This document shows, in pieces, positions 34,273 to 46,088 of a DNA stretch of 64,000 nucleotides. The stretch comes from Pocillopora verrucosa (lineage: Eukaryota; Cnidaria; Anthozoa; Scleractinia; Pocilloporidae): contig NC_089325.1 in the NCBI RefSeq assembly GCF_036669915.1, forward strand, positions 12,312,052-12,376,051. Reading direction: 5' to 3'. The position numbers were made by a program, and so were the translations under genes. Below the pieces are notes generated by a model. The model made no database searches, was not told the origin of the DNA, and worked only from the letters and a program-made list of their open reading frames with translations. Within the stretch, counting starts at the first letter, position 1. Each line of letters begins with the position of its first letter.

Positions 34273-37200
34273 ATGGCGGCGGCCACAACTGGAGGTCTTT
34301 TTGGCAGCGGTTCGACAGGTTTCTCTTTCGGAAGCGGTACCACTGGAACACTAAGTTTTGGTACTGGTACTTCGACCGGCACTTCGGTAGGTGGAACCGG
34401 ATTTTCCGCTATTAAACCCTTCGGAGCTTCTATTACTTCATCGACCATGAGCACGCCGTTTGGTCAATCAACGGCCGCTTCTACTGGGGCCACTTCTGGA
34501 TTCAAATTTGGTTCTGTAGGCGCCCCTTCAACAGCAAATTTTTCTGTATTTAGCGCAGCGAAAACCGCGCCAACAGCTTCTACCTTGGGAACATTTGGAC
34601 AAACCAGCCAATTAGGGCAAAGTACTGGTTTTACCTTAGGGGCAACACCGGCGTCTGCTGCAACAACAGGACTTAATCTGGGGAGTAGTCTGTTTAAAGG
34701 AAACACTGCAACGACAACCAAAACAACATTGCTTGGAACTTCTTCAACTGGAGTTGGGTTAGGACTGGGTAGTAGCACAGGTATTGGTACATTTACAGGT
34801 TTAAGTGCAGTAAAAACTACAGTGGCTCCAAGTACTGTAGCCTCAACCACCCTAACTGGCTTAGGTGGGACTGGCACAAGCACTAGTGGTGGAGTCACCG
34901 GCACAGTCGGTGGTGTCACAGGGAGAGAGGGGTAAGTTGACAATATCTAAATTTAACCACGTCCCAGATCTTATCTTTCCTAGTACATGTATACAGATCA
35001 TGTTACCTAGCTTCAGGGGTTATCTTTTTTCAAAATAGTCATTACTGCAATGAGCTTATTCAAAACAGGGTTCTTACTAGAGACAGGGTGTTTATTTCTT
35101 TTTTAACCCTTTACTCCCTAACGTCAATATGCATATTCTCCACACTGCTCCCTATACATTTCCTAAGGTGCTGACAAGGAGAATTTGTTCAACCATCAAG
35201 AGCTTCTTAAGTTGGTGATCATCTCCTTTGTTCTCATGACCTTAATCTTTCACTCAGGGGTGATGTTATAGGGAGAAAGTAGATGTTAGTCACTCATATG
35301 GGTTAAAGGATTAAGAAACAACAGAATGTGAGAAACAAAGCTTTGATGTTTATTTGTAAACTGTAAATTCAGGGCGTGAAATTGTGCTTAATACAGGTGC
35401 CAACGCAACTAAATTTTTCAATTTGGCGACCAAATCTTGAAAATTAGTTGCCAAATTGGCGACTACAATGTTCATCACAACCATACCGAGAGACATAGTG
35501 AATCAAAAAGATTTGCAAAGATAAATCCGTGGCAAACTTCCTAGTTAAGTATGTTTCCAAAACTCAGCACACGCATCTCGATCGATAACTAGACACCATC
35601 TTGGATTTAGTTGAGCTTGAACGTTGTATATCATCCATCCTAGTGTCCACTTTTCAGAACGCTAGATCTTTTCCCTAAATTAATTTTGGAGGGTCTATCT
35701 AGAACGTTGACAGCGTAAAAAAAGGTTTTGTTTGTCTTTGAAAATGGCGACCAACTTTTTTTGAATTGGCTACCACTTTGAAGAATTTAGGAGCCAAGTG
35801 GCTATCAGAAAAAAAAATTAATTTCATGCCCTGAAATTTAATTTAAAAATGTACAGTGAATATTTGTATAATAATGGTAGGGAGTGTACTGCGAGCAATG
35901 CTTTTACAAAAACAGAATAGGGAAACTTATTGGAATGAGGGTGCTTGTGCAACAGGGGCACTTAACAAAAATTAAACATGCTTACCAGAGAGGGGGAAGC
36001 TTATTGGAATGTGTGAACCATCTGTAAGGTTTGAGTCTTTCTCTTGATGGTAATTTGAATATGCCCAATTTTGAAAAAGTAATCTCTCAATCTAGTACTG
36101 TTAGGTGATATGTGATGGAACATGCTTGCTCAGGAATTAAATCAGTGATCTCTTTTTAAATTTTGTTTCAGTGATGTAAAAGATACACCTTTGCCTAATA
36201 CTTTGAATGAAATTGCAGAGCACATCAAGTAAGTTTCAGGAACACTTCATCATTGTGATGCCTGTGTCTGTCATTTAATTAAGTCTCAATCATAGTTACA
36301 AGGATAACAGTAATAACATCAACTATATTGAAAGAATGGTTAAGTTTGATGCTTTGTTTTTCATTTTGCAAAAGGTAACCTGAATTTCTAAAGCTTGAAG
36401 TTCCCAAGCCCAGTATGGTTTTGTGACTCTTTCTTGTATAAAATTCTTGTCCATTCAAGATAACCCTTAGCAGTCTTGCAAGAGTTCCCCAACATTTAAC
36501 TTCTCCCTAAAATATCCGAATAACATTCAGAAAACAGGGAGTGGATGTACTCAAACTTATCAGGTAAAAGTTGTTTTCTTGATCTACCACAAAATTCTTA
36601 TAACTAATTAACACAGAAATGTGTAGCAGCTAGTAGGGAGAAGTAACATTCAGGATTAAATGGTACCAATCCATACTCCTGGGTAGAGAGGAGCATAATG
36701 AGAGTGGATTGTCTTACCATAAAACACAAAAAAAATCTGGCTAACATTTTTTCATCCTCTGTTCATCTGCAGCAATATTAATTTGTGGTAAGAGCTATCC
36801 ACCACTATGATAGATCGCTAGTATTTGAAATTCATATCTTCACAGCTTTTGGGATTTCAAATAGTTGACTGGCAGAGGAGTTAACATTTCAAGCACCTTA
36901 ATTGCTGTTTGTTTTTGTCATAGAAAATACGTCAAAGAACAAAAGGAACACAAAGATGAGATTTCCAGAGCATCAGGGAGTTTATTAGATAAAGTAAGAG
37001 AGGAAACCATTGCCCTAAGACAGGCTCTAGCCTTGGTGTCCAATAGTATTCAGCGAGATGGATGTTCTGTGGAAAACCTCAAAATTGATGTATCCAAGGT
37101 GAGTTTCTTTGCTTTTAGGCAAAAGAGAAAGTTAACTGTGCTTACAAACCCTTATCTAAGCACCCAGAGGTTGCGAGGATTTTTGCTAGTTATTTATTGT

Positions 37201-40200
37201 AGGAGTTTGTCCCAACTCCCTTCCCCTCTACCTCAGTGTTTAGAGAAGACTATGTTGACATGGTTTTAACATTGGCCACTTTTTTATTGTTTTTATCGAA
37301 AAAGAATCCTTCAGGTGTTGAGCATTAGAAAATAAAATACACTTTTTCAAAGAAAAGGGATGAAACTTTGTATCACTCTTTCTTTTCAGATAACTGTGAA
37401 GTAGAAGTTGCGCAAAACATGGGCAATTTTTTTGTTATGGCTTTCACTCCTTGTTTTTAAAAATGAACTTGGGAAATCAAAACTTTGATTTGATATTTAG
37501 GAGCTGAAAAATGCTGAAATTGCACAAAGAACCAATGATATTCCTCAACCGTTGCAACACGAGAATGTGGCACCTCAGGAGTACTTTCAGCGCTTGGTAG
37601 AGTCATTTGAACAAAGGATGTTGATGTACAGGATACAGATTGAGATTATGGAGAGCCATCTTGCTTCCATATCCCAAGGGCAAACATTGACCCCACAAGG
37701 TGTGTATTGAGCATGTCTACAGAAGATCTCTTTGTACAGTGGAACCTTGATTATCCCGACCTTGATTATTCAGATTTCTAGATTATCCTGACTTTTTCTC
37801 TGATCCCAATTTTGTTATGAATATTTATTAGTTGCGATCAAGATCCGTGGCCATATTCTTTGGATCTATAGTGTTGAAAAGTGAAGTATGGGCATGTTGT
37901 TTCACTTTCAAAAAGCAAAAGCAGCACTTGTATGCATCATAACTAATGAAGAACATTCGAATAATGTCTGACTGGCTTAGATTTACTTTGTTATTGGCTT
38001 GTTTAGCATGGTATGCAAGATAAACAAGCCTCACAGTGTCACGAATATGTTATCATGTCCTTGATTTGTAAATGTTTTGTTTTATGATTAAATATTGCTT
38101 TCTTAATGTAATCAGTTTTTGTTCCTCAATAATATTCATTTTCTTGATTATCTGGACCCTAGATCATCCAGACTATTTCATTTAGTCCCAATGAGTCCGG
38201 ATAATTGAAGTTCAACTATAGTCACTCAGGGGTTTCAAACAAGCTGGCTGCCGCTGGAGTTCCACTGGCTACTTGATAACATGTCACCGGTCACTCTGGA
38301 CAAAATAATTACCTTTTGATCCATATCACACATTTCACCGTCACCTACTTCTGCAGTCTGATGTTTTCTACAGAGAATTTTGAAACCCCTGCTCACTTGT
38401 ACAACACAGGGCTACAACCTCAAATTCTTTCAAAATTGCCTTTTGAGGAATGCAAATCATAAAATGGCCATCAAGGATTGAAATTTTAGATGTCAGAAAA
38501 AGTTGTTTTTGGAGGTTCACAAAACATCTTAATACATAATAATTGGATAATCAGAGGCAATTTTCACAAAACACAGAACAGAGCGTTATATATAGTGTTG
38601 TTTGCAGACAGTTGCTGCACTTCTGCTGAAGTTATACAAACTTTAAATCTTGCTGCAAAGTTAGTTGCCACTGCTTTTCTCTGCTGGTCATTAAAACCAT
38701 TGAAAGTGGTCATAACTTGCAGGGCTGCAATGTAGGTGTCACTGTATCATCCTAAATATTGGTCTCTGTACTTTTCTGAATAATAACACTTACCACTTGA
38801 ATGTTTTACCATTTTGGTCACGTTTGCAAGTAGAAATACTAAGTTGTGTTTTCTGTTTTGTTATGTTTTGTTTACTCAGATCTTTCTGAGGTTATGCACA
38901 AAGTGCATGAAACATTTATTGCTTTAGCAGCCAAACTACATGAAATCCATGAAGCTGTGAAGGTACAAATTTCAAGCCAAATGTCATGTGTTATTGATCT
39001 GTCATGTTGATAGGTGGCTCATGCCACAATTTGTTGTAGATAAAAACAGCTAATGAGGAAAGTTCAGCCACATTTTAATTGTCCTGTTTTCTATGATCTT
39101 TTTTATCTGTTCTCTGTCTCTCAGACTGAAAGACAACAAGGGCAGCAACGAATCTTATTCTGCTCTTGTGTCAAACATTTGATATTTTTAAATTTCTTAC
39201 AGATGCAAAAAGAACACTACCTTAACTACAGAAGAGCTTACTTTAAAGACAGTACAGATATTTTTTCATACAGCTCAAAGGATTTATCAAAGACTGGTAA
39301 GTGTTAGGCACATACAGTTCACTGTTGTCATAAGAAGCCTGAAGGAAGGGGAAATCCACCACCTGTCTGACCATTGCACTTGTCACTTCATTAATTGTGA
39401 TCAAAGACAGAAAATAGGTAGTTTGTAACTCATTCTAACATTAATGTCTGGCTTCAAAAAATTACTCAAATATATCCCAGAATGCCAAAGTCACATCTCG
39501 GAGAGTTTCAAACTTCAACTTTTTTTGGGGTAGCCTACCCCAAACCCCCAAGCAGGGTCTTTTAGCTAATTTAGCCACCTACTCAGTTCAAATGATACAT
39601 CTTTTACATTTTCCAATGATAACCCTGAAGGTTGCAAATTTTTTGGCTATGTTATTAATTTTTTGTTACAAACAGACCCTCGAGTAGACCCACATTGGTC
39701 TGGAACAGTGTTATGAGGAACTTAAAAGAAAGAAGACAAGTTTTCAGTTTTAGTGTCTGAAATCATTGAACTACTATTTTTTGTCAATAGGTGATACATA
39801 CTAATGAAGTAAAACTTTCTCTCCCGGGTGTTTGAATCTTGGAAACTTTTCTAAAGTAAATAATTTATTTTTATTAAAATTTATCAGGTACAGAATTTAG
39901 ACTTGGCCCCAGCCCTTTCAGGGTATTACCCAATAACTCAGCCTTGGGTGTGGCTACGGCGAATATTGCAGGTATGGAGAGGTAGCATGATATTTACGTA
40001 ATGTATTTAGTCAGTGTGGAAAGAGCACATTATCAGGAGGTACACATGTAAAGCTGGAAAATGCTGTGCCCAATTTTTCCATGTATTTTGAATACTGTGT
40101 AGCTTCATAAACATTTCTTTTACCCACCATGACTGCATTGATATCAAATGTTGCTTTTCTCTTGTGTTTAAAAGCTCCAACATTTGGCCTCAACACTCTT

Positions 40201-40554
40201 CAGACAAATACAACAGGGTTAGCAGGATCTTTAGGAGCTACAGGAACATCTTCCCTAGGTAACCCATTTGGCACTGCACCAGGACTTAGTGGTACAAGTC
40301 TAACAGGGGCCAGCACATTTGGGTCATCCCTTGGCACCAGTACTTTAGGGACCACCGGACTTGGGGCCTCTACTGGTCTCACTGGGGGATTTGGCACCCC
40401 ATCTCTAGGGACCCCCTCAGGAGGGGCTTTTGGCTCCCCTGGGACAGGCCTTGGGGGCAGCACATTTGGTGCCGGAACATCAGCATTTAGTGCACAACCT
40501 AAGTTTCAACTTCAGAGGCCACCAGCTGGGAATAAAAGAGGGAAAAGAAGATGA
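34273..40554 (+). CDS. NUP58: Nucleoporin p58/p45 (NUP58)
   Basis: FG-nucleoporin of the central channel Nup62-Nup58-Nup54 complex. Exons: 34273-34931, 36172-36228, 36924-37098, 37501-37699, 38880-38962, 39203-39296, 39888-39971, 40175-40554; every phase fits, giving 576 aa. Residues 1-219 are a Gly/Thr/Ser-rich domain with GLFGSG, FSFG, KPFG, TPFG and FKFG repeats. Residues ~225-440 are the coiled-coil core (KYVKEQKEHKDEISRA, LVSNSIQRDG, EYFQRLVESFEQRM). The C-terminus returns to FG repeats and ends PPAGNKRGKRR, the hallmark tail of NUP58. A polyadenylation signal AATAAA is at 40668. Intron 1 holds a MITE (35105) and a 464-bp CAGGG-ended element (35370). Confidence 0.95.
35105..35313 (+). 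repeat. MITE, subfamily 2
   Basis: Starts AACCCTTTACTCCCTAACG and ends ATATGGGTTAAAGGATT. NUP58 intron 1. Confidence 0.78.
35370..35833. mobile_element. 464-bp non-autonomous DNA transposon with CAGGG ends
   Basis: Left end CAGGGCGTGAAATT, inverted right end CAGGGCATGAAATT (one mismatch in 14). AAATT stands on both sides (35365-35369, 35834-35838). No open frame of note. CAGGG ends recall hAT elements, but the visible duplication is 5 bp rather than 8, so the superfamily stays open. Confidence 0.7.
36490..36660 (-). repeat. MITE, subfamily 3, worn
   Basis: Internal CTCAAACTTATCAGGTA, CTTGATCTACCACAAAATTC and GTGTAGCAGCTAGTAGGGAG are recognisable. The ends are eroded. NUP58 intron 2. Confidence 0.55.
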
Positions 40555-41883
40555 AAGAATGGCTCTGAGCAACTTGGAGTGAGAACAACTAGCACCTGAG
40601 CTCTGGAGCTTACATTAAATGACCATTGCTTATTTCTAAGTTTTTTTTTTTAGTTTTCAAATACTAAAATAAAAACAAGAGCGTGTGTGTCACAAAACGG
40701 TTATTTCTCGTCTCTTACTGATAACTTATATGTACAAATACGCAAATGTACGTATGAAAATGTATTTTCATTCCAGTGCATTAGATTCTTGTAGTTGTTA
40801 TCACTGAATACTGCTTACCTCTTTTAGCTAGTTGGCATTAGAACGTTAATTTATAATTTTTTGCAGGTATATCAAATTTCTCTAATCAAACATTCTCTTT
40901 TTTCTCTACTTTCCTGACTGCGTTTTCTTTCACTGTTACACTTTTCACGCTTCCCCAAAATAAAAAGGTTCCTGTTTACTAGTTGCTTGTTGCTGTCACA
41001 CGGTCTCTATGGACGCCTCATTCAATGTTCATTTACTTCAATGTAAAACACGGGACATTTGAAAGAGGTATGGGAGTTAGTTTTTAGACAAGCCTTCTTT
41101 AAATTGAAACACCATCTAGCCCGAGAGTATAACATTTTTTAAGGTAGAATGATAAGCATAGCAATTATATAGTATTACTTTAGCTTGTGTTTTCACTATA
41201 GGGGTTTTTTGTTAGGCGGAAACGGGTCTTGTAAGAGAGAGGGAGGGCTTTGTTAGGTGATTATGTTGTAATTGTTTGTGATTCACCACAGAAATATTGA
41301 ATTTTCCTTACCCTACTGGACAGACGCGATTTACATGTTTTCAGTCAAGCTGATGCAAGCGCGAGGCGAGCGTGAAAAGAGCATGAGCGAGAGAAGAAGC
41401 GAGATAAAAGACGATAGGCGGCAATTTGTTGCGTTTTTTAGACCAGCTCAGTTAAATGCGAGGCGAGTGTGAGGAAGTGCGCAAAACAGGAAAGAGCGCG
41501 ACAAAACCAACGACGGGCGTCATTTTTTGCCACGCTCCTCCACCTGCGTTTCCCGCTCCCTTCGCCTCTTACGCTTGCCAAACAAACGTAATAAAAAATG
41601 ACACCAGTTAGATATGTTTTGGTTATTCATTTGCTCGTTTATTCATTTCTTTTGGCCACTTCTTTATTATTGTTTTCAGACGAATCGATACCCACATTAA
41701 AACATTCTTGAACACTATGAGAGCTCTCTAAGCCTTGGTGCAGAAGATCTGGCCTGGGTGCGAGCTTTACGTAGAACTCAGTAGGGGTAGGGTGGGAGGG
41801 TTCCTAAAAACTTGGAGTTGAGGCTCAGCCATGTGGACGAGCGCCATCTTTTGTTTTTAGAAATAATTCTGGAGAGCTAAGCC
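40555..41883. other. NUP58 3' UTR and intergenic stretch before CCDC134
   Basis: The polyadenylation signal lies at 40668-40673. A GA-rich then GC-rich stretch at 41340-41580 contains two AGGCGAGYGTGA copies and two ATTTTTT-type blocks in opposite orientation, probably a dispersed repeat. The open frame at 41272-41472 falls in it and is not a credible gene. Confidence 0.45.
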
Positions 41884-44800
41884 ATGAAGCCTTCTTTGTT
41901 CGATTGCCTTTTCGTTGTTATGTATGCATCAGTTTCTGTTTTGGCAAACGAGGAGTCAATTAGCAACGCTACAGAGAGATCAGCAAAAGATAAATCATCG
42001 GACAAAGAAGACGCGCAAATCTCAATTTGTATCCTTTTAACACAGCGGTAACTTTTAATCAGAATCAAGCCTAAAATATTAAAGTCGCATTTGCGAGTTT
42101 CCTTGACTCAAGCTTTTCAGATCGTGCGATTTTTAAGCAAAAACGCGTAGAGCAAACTCTCGCTGCAGAGAGTATACTAAAACTTAATGACTACTCCAAA
42201 CAATATAAAATGGTTGAAATTGTTCTTGAAAAATTGTTTACGGTGAGTGGATGGTCTCCTTTATTGCAACTGAGGTTGAATGGACTATATCATTCGCTAA
42301 CACTTTTAGAGTTAAATAAGTGTTGGTTTGAGACCTTGTTCGTTGAAATGCAATTCCATTTGAAGGCGTGAGACGATGCAGTGTTCAAGGGATTAAGCTA
42401 TAATTTTATTAGTAAAGTGGCTATATTTACCCATATTTACACATTTGATTCCCGTCAAAAGGGAGAGCACCAAGCGTCTAGGGACGCTTTCACCTTTAAC
42501 CCTTTAACTCCCAAGATCTGATTGATAATTCTCTCCTCTAGCTGCTATACATTTCCTTGTAAATTGGTTATGAGAATTTGATGTTCAATCAAGATAATAT
42601 CTTGTACCTGATGAGTTTGAGTATTCTCACTAGCTGTTTGGTGGATAATGTTTGCATACAATAGAGAGAAGTCAATTGTTAATCACTTTTGGTAGTCAAA
42701 GGGTTAAGATCTCATTACATAATTCTCCTTACTGTCTGCCATACAATTCTTATGATGATGGTGCAGAGAATTTACAACTGAATCAACTAATAATCTCCTG
42801 ATTGATTTTTTTTATTCTAATCACTTTTTGCCTGATATTGTAATGATATTGTAAGGAGCAATTCTGTCCCGGTCACTTGTGGGATTTAATTAAAAGGGTT
42901 CACATGCACTGTCTTGTTTAACTTTTCAGACTCGATATTAACTTTCATGTTATTTTTAAAATTCTTTTCATGTTATTTGTAGAAACTTTCAATGGATTAT
43001 GTGATTACATCTCTGACTCTTTTAAATCTATGGTCAAGATTTCAATCTCTTCTGTCATTACTATTATTAATCAGTATTGTTGCTTCTTAAAATACATTTT
43101 ATTTCAGGAACATGACTTCTGTTATATTTTATTACTGGTGTAAAATAATTAATGGAATTTATTCCAACTTTTATATCAAACAGTAAAATATTTCATCCTC
43201 TGCTTCACAGGTATTACAAGATGCAAAGGTGAAAGTAACAGCATCAAGTTACATACCTGGACAAGCATTTCCTACAGAAAAATCAGAGTTAGAAGGTATT
43301 TAAAATCCTTTGATGTTCACTTATTTTAGATTTCACTGCACTGTCAGAACAATGAACAATGTAGTGATTTCTACTGGTTCTTACACAGAGGTAAATGGTT
43401 CTAACCCTGATAGAAAGGGCTTTTGATTAGTAGACATCTATAAACACAAAAATGGGGTTAGAGTCTTAGTGAAAGAGTAGAACTGAAGGAGAACTGAGAG
43501 ACAAAGCTTTTCCAAAGTATATTGCTTTCTCCTTTTCTCTCACTTTTGCTGCTCCACAAAAATGCATCTCTTATTTATTACTATTTCCAGCTTTAGCAAA
43601 TGTTCTGGAGAATACTGCCCTGTTTGGAGATATTCTTTTGCGACTACCTGATATAACATACAAGGTAAGATCATACCATCAACACAGTGTTGAGGGTAGA
43701 AAAAGGTTTAAACGTGACTCATGATTGAGTTCAACAGAGTTGAGTTTACACATGAATTTCACAGAAAGACAAGGTTAAATGAGATTTGAAGTTTTTCCTT
43801 TGAAATTTGTGGTGTGTGAAATACTGATTAAAGTACACAAGATGCACGAAGTTTTCTAAAAACAGAATCAGCACACCCCCTTTGCCTCTCTTGCTGTAGA
43901 AGTGTGCCTCTGCAGCTCAAAGAAAGGCATTTTGGGGGTAATTTAAATGGCTGAGTACAAGTTCTCAGTATATCTTCCCAGAATTAATGTCTATTTAAGA
44001 TGTGTTTTTATTTGTTCATACTATTTCACATACCCAGAGTTGAGGGTGAAAAAAAGAGTGATCCAAATATGCTTTGTTCCATGATTGTATTTCCTTAAGG
44101 TGTACACTAAATCCAGAGAATGGGAACTTCTGGCCAGATGGAGTCTAAGCTTTTGCAATGAAACACACATTTATGATGAAACAGACTCCAAGTTATTACA
44201 TTTGGTGAGTTATATTTTAAAGATGTGGCATGTTACGAAGTGGTGCATCCTGTGCAACAAAATTCAAAGTCTTATTCTACCAAGTGATGAGTTTGTTTCT
44301 TGTTTTTGATGGTAGATGGCACAAGAGTTAAGACTTGTACCAAGAGATCCAAACTACATCAATCCATATAGGCATGTTGGACACAAAGAGGTATTGCAAT
44401 TTCATTTTAGGTTCTTTTTTTTATATTTGAATTAGACAAGGCATGGAAAAAATGATGTAACATGACGAATATAAGAGATCCTCACAGCTATGAACACTAC
44501 TGAACTAGTAGTTGAAATAAGACCTGAAAAAAAATTCAGGCCTGTATGGGATTTGAACCCATGACCTTTGCAAGACTGTTGCAGCGTTCTACCAACTGAG
44601 CTAACAAGCCAACTGCCTGAATTTTTTTTTTCAGGTCTTATTTCAACTACTAGTTCAGTAGTGTTCATAGCTGCGAGGATCTCTTACATTCGTTTCTTCA
44701 CTGCTGTGCACATGTATGATTTTCATATATCTTCAATCATTATTTCATCACTTGGATGGGTTATTTGGATCCAACATAATGACCAGCTCCCAGTTGGCTT

Positions 44801-45114
44801 GTTAGCTCAGTTGGTAGAGTGCTGCACCGGTACCGCAGAGGTCATGGGTTCAAATACAGTATGGGCCTGAATTTTTTTCAGGTCTCATTTCAACTACTAG
44901 TTCAGTAGTGTTCATAGCTGCAAAGATCTCTTAAATTCGTTTCTTCACCACAGTGCACATATATGATTGTCATATATCTACAATCATGATGTAACATGTT
45001 TTCATTAAATTTCAGGGTTTGAAAGATGGTCAGAGTAAAGAGAAGACTTCTAACAAAAAGAAAAAAGAGAAAAAGAAAAGAAGAGGTCCAAGATTAAGCC
45101 ATGCAGAATTGTAG
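41884..45114 (+). CDS. CCDC134: Coiled-coil domain-containing protein 134
   Basis: Secretory-pathway protein; the vertebrate form is ER-resident or secreted. Exons: 41884-42028, 42121-42242, 43211-43295, 43591-43664, 44100-44204, 44316-44390, 45016-45114, all in phase, 234 aa (human 229). A signal peptide is visible (hydrophobic FDCLFVVMYASVSVLA before NEES). Family landmarks: KLNDYSKQYKMVEIVLEKLF, ENTALFGDILLRLP, WELLARWSLSFCNET and MAQEL. The tail is a Lys-rich run followed by RGPRLSHAEL. The last four residues, HAEL, resemble a KDEL-type retrieval signal; the vertebrate protein ends QSEL. AATAAA follows at 45143. Intron 1 is short (92 bp). Intron 6 holds the SINE cluster and intron 2 two adjoining MITEs. 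Confidence 0.93.
42498..42706 (+). repeat. MITE, subfamily 3
   Basis: Starts AACCCTTTAACTCCCAAGAT and ends GGTAGTCAAAGGGTTA. It abuts the next MITE without a gap. CCDC134 intron 2. Confidence 0.78.
42707..42900 (+). repeat. MITE, subfamily 1, adjoining the previous one
   Basis: Carries TAATTCTCCTTACTGTCTGC, GAATCAACTAATAATC and TTGTAAGGAGCAATTCTGTC, ending AAAAGGGTT. Its left end is fused to the subfamily 3 copy. Confidence 0.72.
44450..44612 (-). mobile_element. tRNA-derived SINE, minus orientation
   Basis: The head (44610 back to 44539, 72 bp) reads as a tRNA: GGCTTGTTAGCTCAGTTGG (box A) and GGTTCAAATCCCA (box B). The folded anticodon position would read AGT, with mismatches in the D and anticodon stems. 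The tail (44450-44538) carries the inverse of CAGGTCTTATTTCAACTACT. The non-tRNA tail and repeats of the same head nearby argue for a SINE. Confidence 0.8.
44617..44995 (+). mobile_element. SINE tail plus complete tRNA-derived SINE, plus orientation
   Basis: A headless tail (44617-44760: TTTCAGGTCTTATTTCAACT, TAGTTCAGTAGTGTTCATAG) precedes a second tRNA-like head (44796-44867, same box A, box B weakened). That head has its own tail (44868-44995). With the minus copy at 44450 this makes an inverted and direct cluster in CCDC134 intron 6. Confidence 0.75.
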
Positions 45115-46088
45115 GACTTATTGTTATTACTACTATTATTGAAATAAAAACTTTTGTAATTAGTTACTCAGTTGATTGTTGTGTTAAAAGAATACTAGTT
45201 TGGTGCATAACTGATACCATTGGTTTTGGAATGGCCTAGGCTTAATTAAATTTGTGCTTCTGGTCAATGGTAGGAACCATGCTAATCAATAACTAATTTT
45301 ATTTAATTTATACTATTACACCATTGTACTGTGTAAGGGAAACAGCATTACACTGTAAAACAGCAAAAATGCAGATGAAAAAACACAGACGGAAAGGAGA
45401 GTCACCAAATGGCCACACCAACAAACGATCCTAACTTTAATTTGTTTTAATCCTTTCGGCTTCACTTTTTGAATGACAAACATTTAAGTGAAACTGATCT
45501 CTTTTGTTCCTCATGAAGGACACTTACTGGTAATAAATGGTTTTGTGGAAGAATGAATCCCTTAACTGATGGTTTAACATTTAATACATACAGATATTTT
45601 ACTCATTGCCCATATTTTTCAAGTTCTGTCTGCAACTCATGGGCATGCTCTATGTTACACCATCAAATAAGGTGTATGTAACAAGAGATAAGAACAAAAT
45701 AAATCAAATGTAATAACTAAAAAGATAAATGTGAAATAAGACACAAAGACAGACAACAGCTTTGGGAGTTTCTGCTAGAGCTTTACAAAAGGTCAGCCCC
45801 TTACTTGTTTGATGTTTGCTAAAATTGTGTTTTTAGACCAATTTAAGGGAGTTTATGATTAGTAGTGAAGTCAAGTTTTACTCCAGAGAACGCCTTACAT
45901 TATTTTGCTACATTTATCAGTGCCACTCTTTTCCGTAACAATGTTCATTTAATGGAAAGTTCTTTTCAGAATACCAATTTACATTTATTTATTAACAATA
46001 AAATTTGACAACAGGAAAGCATTCAGTCTTGACCATTCAGTGATGTAATGTCTTCTTCACTAAGCACATCTGCTATGAACACAACAGC
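45115..46088. other. Tail-to-tail intergenic stretch between CCDC134 and AGK
   Basis: It holds the 3' UTRs of both genes: AATAAA at 45143 for CCDC134, and its inverse TTTATT at 45984-45989 for AGK. No gene is seen between them. Confidence 0.6.

Noticed and set aside
34140..34943. Long minus-strand Pro/Val-rich frames opposite NUP58 exon 1
   Set aside because: Antisense shadow of the Gly/Thr-rich FG repeats.
40200..40463. Minus-strand Pro-rich frame
   Set aside because: Antisense of the last NUP58 exon.
44539..44610. Functional tRNA gene (minus strand)
   Set aside because: Mismatches in the D and anticodon stems, a shared non-tRNA tail and further copies nearby fit a SINE.
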